A program made the position numbers and the translations under genes. From NCBI RefSeq assembly GCF_009834915.1, contig NZ_WVHS01000004.1:62001-126000 (forward strand): a DNA stretch of 64,000 bases, given 5' to 3'. Under the pieces are notes generated by a model that made no database searches, was not told the origin of the DNA, and was given only the letters and a program-made list of their open reading frames with translations. Shown in pieces: positions 19,082 through 26,178 of this stretch. Position 1 is the stretch's first letter, and every line of letters starts with the position of its first letter. The stretch comes from Hufsiella ginkgonis (GTDB taxonomy: Bacteria > Bacteroidota > Bacteroidia > Sphingobacteriales > Sphingobacteriaceae).

Positions 19082-19516
19082 TTACTTCTGCTCCTCGTAT
19101 CCCAGCGTCAGCTCATTAATCTTCTTCAATGTTTCGGTAAGCTGCAGGCGTTCTGTCTCGCTGATGCGGGCATTCAGGTACTCGTTAAATGACCGCACCA
19201 CTTCCTTGGCTACCTGCCTTTTTTGTTTTCCCAGCGGGGTGAGAAAGATCTTCACAGACCGCTTATCTTCCGGGCTGCTCTCCCGGTAAATGAGGCCCAG
19301 GTCTTGCATATTGTTCAACATTCGCGACAAGCTCGTCGCCTTCACGCCCAGCAATGCCGCGATTGCTGAAACCGCCGCTCCGTCCTCGTGGATGTTAATG
19401 AGCATGTACCCGAGTGCCTGCGTAATGCCGTATGCCGAGGCGATCTGGTTGTACTTGTTCGCCACGCTTTGCCACGTGATCTTTAGGAAGTAATCGATGG
19501 TATCTTCGGGTCTCAA
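19082..19516 (-). CDS. MarR family regulator of the fad operon
   Basis: Winged-helix MarR-type repressor, 144 residues, with DNA-binding core AISALLGVKATSLSRMLNNMQDLGLIYRESSPEDKRSVKIFLTP split over about 47-95 and long dimerisation helices at both ends. The start is TTG; no in-frame ATG lies between the promoter and the domain. As first gene of marR-fadN-fadA-fadE it likely represses its own operon until an acyl-CoA or fatty acid binds. Two identical palindromes overlap the mapped -33 box and the transcription start. The ligand is inference. Confidence 0.9.
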   Translation of the reverse strand: MRPEDTIDYFLKITWQSVANKYNQIASAYGITQALGYMLINIHEDGAAVSAIAALLGVKATSLSRMLNNMQDLGLIYRESSPEDKRSVKIFLTPLGKQKRQVAKEVVRSFNEYLNARISETERLQLTETLKKINELTLGYEEQK

Positions 19517-19523
19517 TTTTGTT

Positions 19524-19558
19524 AGCTGAAGGCTTTGAGCTCAAAGCTGGAAGCCTGG
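19524..19558. repeat. Heptamer-periodic repeat in the marR leader, 5 units
   Basis: Five 7-base units with consensus AGCTNNA (one unit is GGCTTTG). The last 16 bases of the array (19539-19554) are the inverse of 19605-19620, with 14 of 16 positions matching. The marR leader RNA could therefore fold into a long hairpin. Confidence 0.5.
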
Positions 19559-19595
19559 TTACCGTTTAAAATAATGTATCGCATTGCATTATACT

Positions 19596-19623
19596 TGGCT
19601 TTAAGCTTCCTGCTTTGAACCAT
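19596..19623. repeat. Inverted heptamer array in the marR leader
   Basis: Read on the minus strand, the units follow AAGCNNN with a 7-base period. The segment 19605-19620 pairs with 19539-19554, leaving a 50-base loop. It lies between the operator at 19628 and the array at 19524. Confidence 0.4.
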
Positions 19624-19627
19624 TTAC

Positions 19628-19639
19628 TATGCAAGCATA
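19628..19639. promoter_or_regulatory. Operator 1 of the marR-fad operon (palindrome at the transcription start)
   Basis: TATGCAAGCATA: two 5-base arms with a 2-base centre, flanked by C and G so that the palindrome extends one more pair. It begins two bases after the -7 box of the marR promoter and covers the expected transcription start. An identical copy lies 37 bases away. Confidence 0.7.
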
Positions 19640-19640
19640 G

Positions 19641-19672
19641 CAAATCTAACCACAAACGATCAACTATGCAAG
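19641..19672 (-). promoter_or_regulatory. Promoter of the marR-fadN-fadA-fadE operon
   Basis: The minus strand shows CTTG (19672-19669), exactly 20 bases, then TAGATTTG (19648-19641), a full match to the Bacteroidota -33/-7 pattern. The -33 box is the centre of operator 2, and the -7 box abuts operator 1. The leader to the TTG start is about 120 bases. Confidence 0.65.
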
Positions 19673-19676
19673 CATA
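19665..19676. promoter_or_regulatory. Operator 2 of the marR-fad operon (palindrome over the -33 box)
   Basis: A second perfect copy of TATGCAAGCATA, centred 37 bases from operator 1 and containing the -33 CTTG of the marR promoter. It ends 12 bases before the -33 box of the divergent gcvH promoter, so MarR bound here could also affect gcvH. Confidence 0.7.
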
Positions 19677-19687
19677 ATCTCAGATAG

Positions 19688-19719
19688 CTTGTAATTGACG
19701 CCGTCAAACGCTATTTTTG
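19688..19719 (+). promoter_or_regulatory. Promoter of gcvH
   Basis: CTTG (19688-19691), a 20-base spacer and TATTTTTG (19712-19719) match the Bacteroidota promoter. The start near 19725 gives a leader of about 17 bases, too short for a glycine riboswitch. Confidence 0.65.
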
Positions 19720-19741
19720 GCTCAACAAAAACCAGACAAGA

Positions 19742-20122
19742 ATGAATTTCCCTTCCGAATTAAAATATACAAGCGATCACGAGTGGATCAGGGTTGAGGG
19801 CGGCGAAGCGTATGTTGGCATCACCGAATTCGCGCAGCGGGAGCTTGGCGATATTGTTTACATCGACATCAACACAGTAGGCGACGAAGTGGCAGAAGGC
19901 CAGGTGTTCGGCACGGTGGAAGCGGTAAAAACGGTTTCCGAGCTTTTTATGCCGGTAAGCGGCACTGTGCTGGAAGTGAATAGCGAGTTAGACGCCAGTC
20001 CTGAGCTGGTAAATACCGATCCGTACGGCAAGGGCTGGATGGTAAAGATCGCGATCGCCGACATTTCCTCAATCGGCACCCTGCTATCGTCCGAAGATTA
20101 CGCGGCACAGGTAGGCGCTTAA
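19742..20122 (+). CDS. gcvH: Glycine cleavage system H protein
   Basis: Lipoyl carrier of the glycine cleavage system, shuttling the aminomethyl group between P, T and L proteins. The 126 residues are normal length. The lipoyl lysine is in the [16 protein letters not shown] segment, and the N-terminal [20 protein letters not shown] and C-terminal [11 protein letters not shown] signatures are present. The other gcv genes are not in the window. It is coupled to the VanZ-like gene by a one-base stop/start overlap. Confidence 0.96.
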   Translation: MNFPSELKYTSDHEWIRVEGGEAYVGITEFAQRELGDIVYIDINTVGDEVAEGQVFGTVEAVKTVSELFMPVSGTVLEVNSELDASPELVNTDPYGKGWMVKIAIADISSIGTLLSSEDYAAQVGA

Positions 20123-20520
20123 TGATCAATACGCTAAAACACCAGTATTTAGCGATCGCGTGGGCAGTATTTACGCTGATCATTTGCGACATGCACATGG
20201 ATGGTGGTATCCGGCAAGTCCGTTTTTTCGAAGGATTTGACAAGTTGGTGCATACCGGTGTTTTTTTTACCTTCAGCGTATTGCTTTTTTATGGGAAGAT
20301 CACACAACAAAAGAGCTATTCTTACCGTATAGTAACTATACTGAAGATCTTTGCGTTATCGACCATTCTCGGGGGTAGCATCGAGTTGCTTCAATGGAAG
20401 GTGTTCACCTGGCGCAGCGCCGATTGGTGGGACTTATTTTGCGACATTCTGGGCACCTGCATGGCGATCTTCAGTTATATATTTTTACATAGAGTCCGCT
20501 TCAATGGAAAAGTCGTTTAA
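20122..20520 (+). CDS. VanZ-like membrane protein
   Basis: A 132-residue integral membrane protein with four hydrophobic segments (about 9-25, 43-60, 75-92, 105-125) and the VanZ-like pattern of a DKLVHTGVFFTFSVLLF helix and a later GGSIELLQ...WWDLFCDILGT stretch. VanZ relatives have unclear roles, with teicoplanin resistance known for the founder. Coupling to gcvH is likely one of genome layout, not function. Its last 17 bases overlap the small lipoprotein gene. Confidence 0.8.
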   Translation: MINTLKHQYLAIAWAVFTLIICDMHMDGGIRQVRFFEGFDKLVHTGVFFTFSVLLFYGKITQQKSYSYRIVTILKIFALSTILGGSIELLQWKVFTWRSADWWDLFCDILGTCMAIFSYIFLHRVRFNGKVV

Positions 20521-20620
20521 AGTTATCCTCGTAGTGGTTACGCTCGTCTCACTGGGCGGATGCGGGATCTTTAAGAAGAAATGTAATTGCCCGCATTTTA
20601 GTACGGTCGTCTCTAAGTGA
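20504..20620 (+). CDS. 38-residue predicted lipoprotein with CxC-P motif
   Basis: The ATG at 20504 lies inside the end of the VanZ-like gene in another frame. The product has a basic start (MEKSFK), a hydrophobic core (VILVVVTLVSLGG) and a lipobox (LGGC). The mature peptide of only 19 residues begins CGIFKKK and contains CNCPHF. Three cysteines in so short a chain suggest lipid attachment plus metal or disulfide chemistry. The function is unknown. The overlap and the signal peptide make a chance frame unlikely. Confidence 0.65.
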   Translation: MEKSFKVILVVVTLVSLGGCGIFKKKCNCPHFSTVVSK

Positions 20621-20700
20621 TTGACTTTCATACATTTCCTTAGTACGTTTATATCCTTCGCTTACCGTATGGCTGCCTTGGCAGTTAACGGGGACAAGAA

Positions 20701-20735
20701 ACGTTAAACGTACCACGTAAAACGCAAAACGTTGT
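20701..20735. repeat. Heptamer-periodic intergenic repeat, 5 units
   Basis: Five 7-base units beginning ACGT or ACGC, consensus ACGTAAA, in the gap between the small lipoprotein and the outer-membrane protein gene at 20782. The period is exact while bases 5-7 vary. Confidence 0.5.
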
Positions 20736-20781
20736 AACGCTTTCCCATCTCCCGCGTCTTGTAGCAACAAACAAGACAAAT

Positions 20782-23631
20782 ATGCGATCAGCTTACTCCC
20801 CTATTTTCACGATCCTGGTATCTTTTTTTTTGACTATAACCGTCCGTAATGCCGGGGCCCAAAACGCCGCTACCGGTACTTTCACAGCGAAGGTAGCAGA
20901 TGCCGGCAGCGGCCAGCCGATTGAATTCGCCGCTGTTACGCTTAAAAACTCCGCCGACAGCACGAAGGTCTTCGGCGCCGTGACGGGCAGCACGGGCCAG
21001 GTAAAGCTGCTGAACATCCCGGCAGGCGCCTATAACCTGCGGGTATCATACCTCGGCTACCGCACGATAGAGCGCCAGGTTCGGGTGGAAGTTACCGGTA
21101 CGGATGCAGGAACCATCCTGCTCGATCAATCGGGCATCGACCTGAAAGAGATAGCCGTAAAGGGCGAAAAAGCGGCGGTAACGCTAAAAAAAGACACCCT
21201 CGAATTTAATGCCGGCTCGTTTAAGACAAGACCCGACGCCACCACCGAGGAGCTGCTCAAGAAGCTGCCGGGCGTGGAGGTGGACAAGGACGGGAACATC
21301 ACCGTAGGCGGACAACGTGCTTCGAGGCTTACGGTAGACGGCAAAGACTTTTTTGGCACCGACCCGAAAACCGCGACAAAAAACCTCCCCGCAGACGCTA
21401 TCGATAAGGTGCAGATCGTAGACAGCAAAACCCAGGAAGCCAAAACCACGGGTATTGATGATGGTCAGCGCGAAAAAGTGCTGAACCTTACGATCAAAAA
21501 AGACAAGAAAAAAGGATGGTTCGGCAATGCCACCGCTTCCATGGGAAACACCGACCGGTACAATGGCTATTTAAGCGCCAACAGTTTTAGCGACACCCGT
21601 CAACTCGCCATCCTGGCGATGAGCAATAACGTAAATGCCGCAAATTTCTCTTTCGACGACCTCAGCGCTTTCTCCGGAGGCAATATCGGCGATGTATTTG
21701 CCCCTCCTGCCGGCGGCTCGTTCTCCATCAATGTGAATAACGGCACTACCACCATCGGCGGCTCCGGTGTATTTGACAACGCCGCGAGGGGCATTGTGAA
21801 CACCCATGCAGGCGGTATCAACTACAGCAATGAATTTGGTAAGAAGAAAAACCTGAAGGTGAGCAGCAGTTATTTCACCTACTTTTCTGACGGAGTGCAG
21901 AACAAATTCTCCGACATCCAGGACCTGGGGAAGAACGATATCCTCCGTACCACTGAGAACAGCCTGGTAAATAGCGACAACTTTGCGCACCGCGCCAACA
22001 TGAAGGTGGAATATCACCCCGATACACTTACCGACATTTTCTTCAGACCTAACGTAATTTATAACCACACGGAAAACGTAAGCAGCCGCAACTTCCAGAG
22101 CAACTACGACCAGGGGGGTAATCTGAATGCAGGTACCCAAAATTTCAAACAGTACAATACGCAGCCTTCGTATTTCGGGGAGTTTACCGCGCTGCGCAGG
22201 CTGGGTTACCAAAAGGGATCACTCTCGGTACGCATAAACGGTACCTGGACAAAAGCCACCAGCGACTGGAACAACATTTCCGCCCTTAACACTTTTACCG
22301 GCGGCAATCCTGTTACCCGGGACATTAACCAGGACGCCGATCAATACACCCGCACGCAAGGGTTTACGCTTAACGGGAACTATGCGCGTCCGCTGGGCAA
22401 AAAATGGAGCAGTAACGTTACCTACACCTATAACGAGAGTAATAGCCTCGCCGACCAGGTAACGTTCGACTATAACCCGGTAACCGATAAATACGAAGTG
22501 ATCGTGCCCTCGCTTACCAACCGTTTCGATTATACCAACTGGAACCAGGCCGCCAGGCTAGGCTTCATCAACACGCCCAGCAAGGTGCTGAACTACAACT
22601 TCGGCGTCTCCCTGCAGCAACCCGGGTTGACCGGGAAGACTATATTTAACAATGGCGGTAATGAGGGCCTCCTCAACAAAGACTATTGGAACCTGCTTCC
22701 CCGCTTTTCGCTGAACTACAACCCGGCTAATAACCGCAGCCTCCAGGTAAATTATGCCGAAACGGTGGTAATGCCTTCGGCGATCAACCTTCAGCCGGTA
22801 CAAAACAACACCAATCCATTGTTCCAACGCGAAGGGAACCCGGACCTGCAACCGCGAAAAAACCACCGGCTAACCCTGAACTTCAACACGTTTAAGCCAG
22901 GTACAGATTATTATTGGAACGGTTATTTCGCGTACAACGTAGCGTTCGACGCCATCACGAACGACACGCGCGTAGAAAACGGGGTGCAGTATTACAGACC
23001 GCTAAACGTAGACGGGAATTTTAATATCAATACCGGCAGCTACTTCGGCATGCCAACCGGCCTGAAAGGATTGCGCCTGAACCTGGGGATAAACGTGTAC
23101 GCCGATCATTCGAAAAACTTTATCAGCTCGGTTGCAAATGCCACAGACCGGCTTAACCTGGGGCCGAATGCCAGCATTAACTACGACATCGCCGACAAGC
23201 TTAACGTTTCTTACGGCACCTATTACGGCTACAACAAGGTAAACAATCAATTAAAAGAGGCGCAGGACGACAGCTATCTTAACATCGGCAATAACCTGAA
23301 TATCAGCTATGAGTTTATCAAAGATTTCCGTATCGAGACGGAAATCAACCACAACGGCGTTACCGGCAGGCCTGCAGGCTATAACATTAACTATTTTCTG
23401 TGGAACGCGTCGCTGGTAAAGTACTTTATGAACAGGCGGATCAATGTCGCATTCCGCGGGTTCGATATTCTCGACCAGAACACCAACGTAAATCGTTCCG
23501 TATTTAACACCCGCATAGAGGATACCCGCTACAATAACCTGACCAGGTACTTCTATCTCTCGCTCACCTACCGACTGGCGAAGGCAGGCGCCGGCAACGA
23601 GCGGAGAAATCCAAGGAATACGGTGAATTAG
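20782..23631 (+). CDS. Outer-membrane beta-barrel protein (PF14905-type) with carboxypeptidase-regulatory N-domain
   Basis: A 949-residue TonB-receptor-like barrel. Signal peptide at 1-26, an Ig-like carboxypeptidase-regulatory domain (about 31-115, GQPIEFAAVTLKN and YNLRVSYLGYRT), a plug-like segment (about 125-235, LLKKLPGVEVDKDGNI and DGQREKVLNLTIKKDKK), then a long barrel rich in Asn/Tyr/Phe strands. The barrel ends in YLSLTYRLAKAG, short of the true C-terminus. No TonB box or substrate can be assigned. It is a close relative of the gene at 26179, the two flanking a hydrolase and a nucleoid-associated gene. It abuts the stop of the convergent hydrolase. Confidence 0.88.
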   Translation: MRSAYSPIFTILVSFFLTITVRNAGAQNAATGTFTAKVADAGSGQPIEFAAVTLKNSADSTKVFGAVTGSTGQVKLLNIPAGAYNLRVSYLGYRTIERQVRVEVTGTDAGTILLDQSGIDLKEIAVKGEKAAVTLKKDTLEFNAGSFKTRPDATTEELLKKLPGVEVDKDGNITVGGQRASRLTVDGKDFFGTDPKTATKNLPADAIDKVQIVDSKTQEAKTTGIDDGQREKVLNLTIKKDKKKGWFGNATASMGNTDRYNGYLSANSFSDTRQLAILAMSNNVNAANFSFDDLSAFSGGNIGDVFAPPAGGSFSINVNNGTTTIGGSGVFDNAARGIVNTHAGGINYSNEFGKKKNLKVSSSYFTYFSDGVQNKFSDIQDLGKNDILRTTENSLVNSDNFAHRANMKVEYHPDTLTDIFFRPNVIYNHTENVSSRNFQSNYDQGGNLNAGTQNFKQYNTQPSYFGEFTALRRLGYQKGSLSVRINGTWTKATSDWNNISALNTFTGGNPVTRDINQDADQYTRTQGFTLNGNYARPLGKKWSSNVTYTYNESNSLADQVTFDYNPVTDKYEVIVPSLTNRFDYTNWNQAARLGFINTPSKVLNYNFGVSLQQPGLTGKTIFNNGGNEGLLNKDYWNLLPRFSLNYNPANNRSLQVNYAETVVMPSAINLQPVQNNTNPLFQREGNPDLQPRKNHRLTLNFNTFKPGTDYYWNGYFAYNVAFDAITNDTRVENGVQYYRPLNVDGNFNINTGSYFGMPTGLKGLRLNLGINVYADHSKNFISSVANATDRLNLGPNASINYDIADKLNVSYGTYYGYNKVNNQLKEAQDDSYLNIGNNLNISYEFIKDFRIETEINHNGVTGRPAGYNINYFLWNASLVKYFMNRRINVAFRGFDILDQNTNVNRSVFNTRIEDTRYNNLTRYFYLSLTYRLAKAGAGNERRNPRNTVN

Positions 23632-24948
23632 TTATAACCCCGCTTTTATCCAGGCTGCCGTTTCGTTTATAACATAGTCGGCCACGTTGGTCATCAGTGC
23701 GTATTGGTCGGTCGTCCCTTTTTCGGTTTGCGGCGAAAGCAAGTGATTCAGGCGCGGGTAGAATTTAAAGTTCGCGTTTTTACGGAGGCTGAGGGCGGTT
23801 TTCCAGAGGTCGAAATCCTTTACCGACACCTGGAAGTCGTTGCCGCCCTGGATCACCAGGATGCGTCCGGGGTATCGTTTTGCGGCGGCAACCTGGTCGT
23901 TGGTATTCATATCAATCCAATAAGCGGCAGGCAGGCCCAGTATCGCCGAATCCGGTTTCATGGCACCCAGGCGCAGGACCCTTGATTTTTCGATATAGGC
24001 AACGTCTTCTTTCAGGGCCCTTCTTGCGGCAGCGGTAGTGTCTTTGCGTTGATCGAACATGTATTTGTTCTGCTCGAGCAGCACATCCGTAAACTTACGT
24101 GCGGGTGCGGCAGCCATAATAATGCCTTTCAGATCGGGCGCCAGCCCTGCAATCCGCGGCGCCAGCATCCCGCCCAGGCTATGCCCGAAGAGATAGATCT
24201 TTTTAGGGTCGGCATCCGGGATGGTTTTGGCCAGTGCGATGGCGGCCACCGCATCGTCGAGCACTTCCTCTTTCACCGTAAACAGCTTCGAGAACTCTGC
24301 AGCGTATACCAGCGTGCGCTTCACGTACCTGATGCTGCCGATTCCCTTGGAAGCCAAGCCGGTAGCGATGTCTTTGAAGGGCTTGTTGGGACCGATCGAT
24401 TCATCCATATCCGACGGCCCCGACCCGTGTACGAACACTACGACGGGGAAATTTTTCACGTTCCTGGGCACGGTAAGTAAAGCGGCGAGCTCATGGCCCG
24501 GCGTTTTAACCGAAACCATTTTCTCGGTATACAGCGCAGTGTCGGCATAAGCCGGTTTAGCGTATACCGGCGCCGTACTCTTGGGAACTACGAAGAATCC
24601 GGCGATCCGTTCGCTTTTGTTCCAGGCAAACTGGAAAGCCTGCGAATCATTCCGGAACCTGCAATTGAGGGTAACTACGAAGAAATCGCCCTGCGAACGG
24701 TTCTGGGCGCCGTCCACCGATTCAAAAGCGCCAAGCTTACCGGTAATGGACGTCCAGAAACCTTTCAGCGCATCGGCCGAGATCTTGGTTTTCACGCTAT
24801 CGTCGAAAAACGCGTGCGCATCTTCATATTTTCCCTTATCCAGCAAGTCGAAAAACTCGTTCGATTTATTGATTAATGTAATGATCCCTTGTGCGTAAGA
24901 TAAGTTAGCCACGAACAGGAACAGGAGTACGGTAATTATTTTCTTCAT
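23632..24948 (-). CDS. Alpha/beta hydrolase with N-terminal DUF3887 domain
   Basis: A 438-residue exported hydrolase. Signal peptide at 1-19 (VLLFLFVANLSYAQ), a DUF3887-like domain (about 25-130, with FFDLLDKGKYEDAHAFFDDSVK), then an alpha/beta hydrolase of the peptidase S9-like type with VVFVHGSGPSDMD (oxyanion region) and nucleophile elbow FGHSLGG. The C-terminal HLLSPQ His may complete the triad. It is probably an esterase or peptidase of the periplasm. It follows the nucleoid-associated gene by 38 bases on the same strand. Confidence 0.85.
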   Translation of the reverse strand: MKKIITVLLFLFVANLSYAQGIITLINKSNEFFDLLDKGKYEDAHAFFDDSVKTKISADALKGFWTSITGKLGAFESVDGAQNRSQGDFFVVTLNCRFRNDSQAFQFAWNKSERIAGFFVVPKSTAPVYAKPAYADTALYTEKMVSVKTPGHELAALLTVPRNVKNFPVVVFVHGSGPSDMDESIGPNKPFKDIATGLASKGIGSIRYVKRTLVYAAEFSKLFTVKEEVLDDAVAAIALAKTIPDADPKKIYLFGHSLGGMLAPRIAGLAPDLKGIIMAAAPARKFTDVLLEQNKYMFDQRKDTTAAARRALKEDVAYIEKSRVLRLGAMKPDSAILGLPAAYWIDMNTNDQVAAAKRYPGRILVIQGGNDFQVSVKDFDLWKTALSLRKNANFKFYPRLNHLLSPQTEKGTTDQYALMTNVADYVINETAAWIKAGL

Positions 24949-24986
24949 GTTGGAGGGTAAAATTATACTTTTAAAGTATTCGTTGC

Positions 24987-26042
24987 CTATTGTTCATTGT
25001 TAAAATAAACCTTGTAGTAATTCATCGCCTTTCCGTCGTCGAATCCCTTCTCTATCAGGTCCTTATTTCCGTGGATATAAATATGAAAATTCTTGTCCAG
25101 CTTTAACACGCTTTTGTATACCCGCGCCTGTTTCTTCACGGCGGCGTCCGAGATCCCGAACGTGCCGGCAATCGGCGTGCCGAACTCTTTTTCGTAGTTT
25201 TCCTTGAAGTTCTTAAACGATTCGATGCCTTCCGCATTGCCTATCACCTCGTTCGAAAACTCATCGATATCAAAGGTTTCCTTGTCCTTGAAGTATTTCA
25301 TCGAGCGGTTAAGCAGGTCGATCTTGTCGGCTTTGGAGATCTCGAACGATTCATCGAGCTTCTCCGTCACAAAATGCTTGTACACGCCCAGCACGTTGCT
25401 GGTCTGGTTGTAATTATCGTTGCGGACTTTCAGCTTCAGGAAATCGTCTTTCCAGTACACCGCATCGGTCGTCCGGTTCGTCTGGTCGATCACCGCCACT
25501 TTATAGCCTTCTTCTTTCTCCGTGTTAAAAATAAGGCAACCCTTATCCAGCTTGTGGATGTTGATGGCGCCTTCTTCGTAAGCGAGGCCGAAACCGCCGC
25601 CCTGCGGGTACACCTTCAGGTAAGTTTCCTTGGTTTCTGACTTAAAGATCCCCAGGGCGTCGTGGAGCTCCCCGTCGACCTGTACGTTGTGGAAAGCCGC
25701 TACGTATAGTTCGCCGCTTTTGATCTTCGGATGACTTGCCACATCGAACAGGAATTTGGCGATCTGCTTACTGTTTTCGTGAAAAGTGGCAGGATCACTA
25801 AAAATCGCGGAAGAGAAATGAAAGATCTCGTTCAGGTCAGGGTTTTCACTGGTGTGAAATAAATGGTAAAGCTCGTTTACTTTCTCGTACGGACTGAGAA
25901 AATACTGCATGAGCAGGTTCTTCAGTATCTCGTCGTTTATCTCCACCGGGTTTTCGGACAGCGCGTAGTGCTCATCCTGCATTTTGTTCCCCACGTAATG
26001 CACAGAAAGGGTTGTTAAAGAAGCTTCGAAAAAGGAGATCAT
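24987..26042 (-). CDS. Nucleoid-associated protein, NdpA/YejK family (PF04245)
   Basis: A 351-residue cytoplasmic protein with no signal peptide. The start MISFFEASLTTLSVHYVGNK, the middle HFSSAIFSDPATFHENSKQIAKFLFDVA and the later AAVKKQARVYKSVLKLDKNFHIYIHGN fit the 37-kDa nucleoid-associated family. Its E. coli member YejK binds DNA near topoisomerases; the role in Bacteroidota is not established. It is divergent from the barrel gene at 26179 and upstream of the hydrolase on the same strand. Confidence 0.8.
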   Translation of the reverse strand: MISFFEASLTTLSVHYVGNKMQDEHYALSENPVEINDEILKNLLMQYFLSPYEKVNELYHLFHTSENPDLNEIFHFSSAIFSDPATFHENSKQIAKFLFDVASHPKIKSGELYVAAFHNVQVDGELHDALGIFKSETKETYLKVYPQGGGFGLAYEEGAINIHKLDKGCLIFNTEKEEGYKVAVIDQTNRTTDAVYWKDDFLKLKVRNDNYNQTSNVLGVYKHFVTEKLDESFEISKADKIDLLNRSMKYFKDKETFDIDEFSNEVIGNAEGIESFKNFKENYEKEFGTPIAGTFGISDAAVKKQARVYKSVLKLDKNFHIYIHGNKDLIEKGFDDGKAMNYYKVYFNNEQ

Positions 26043-26178
26043 GAAAATTGGTTTTAACGCAAAGAAAGGGATTTTCTACCCTATATGCTTTTTTCCCTTT
26101 TAACATCTCTTAACAAACCTTTAACAAATTACCCCTCGCCAGCAAGTTAATTTCGTGCCAACAGAAAAACCAAACGTT

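Noticed and set aside
19720-19741. Glycine riboswitch upstream of gcvH
   Set aside because: The mapped promoter leaves only about 17 bases of leader, too short for an aptamer.
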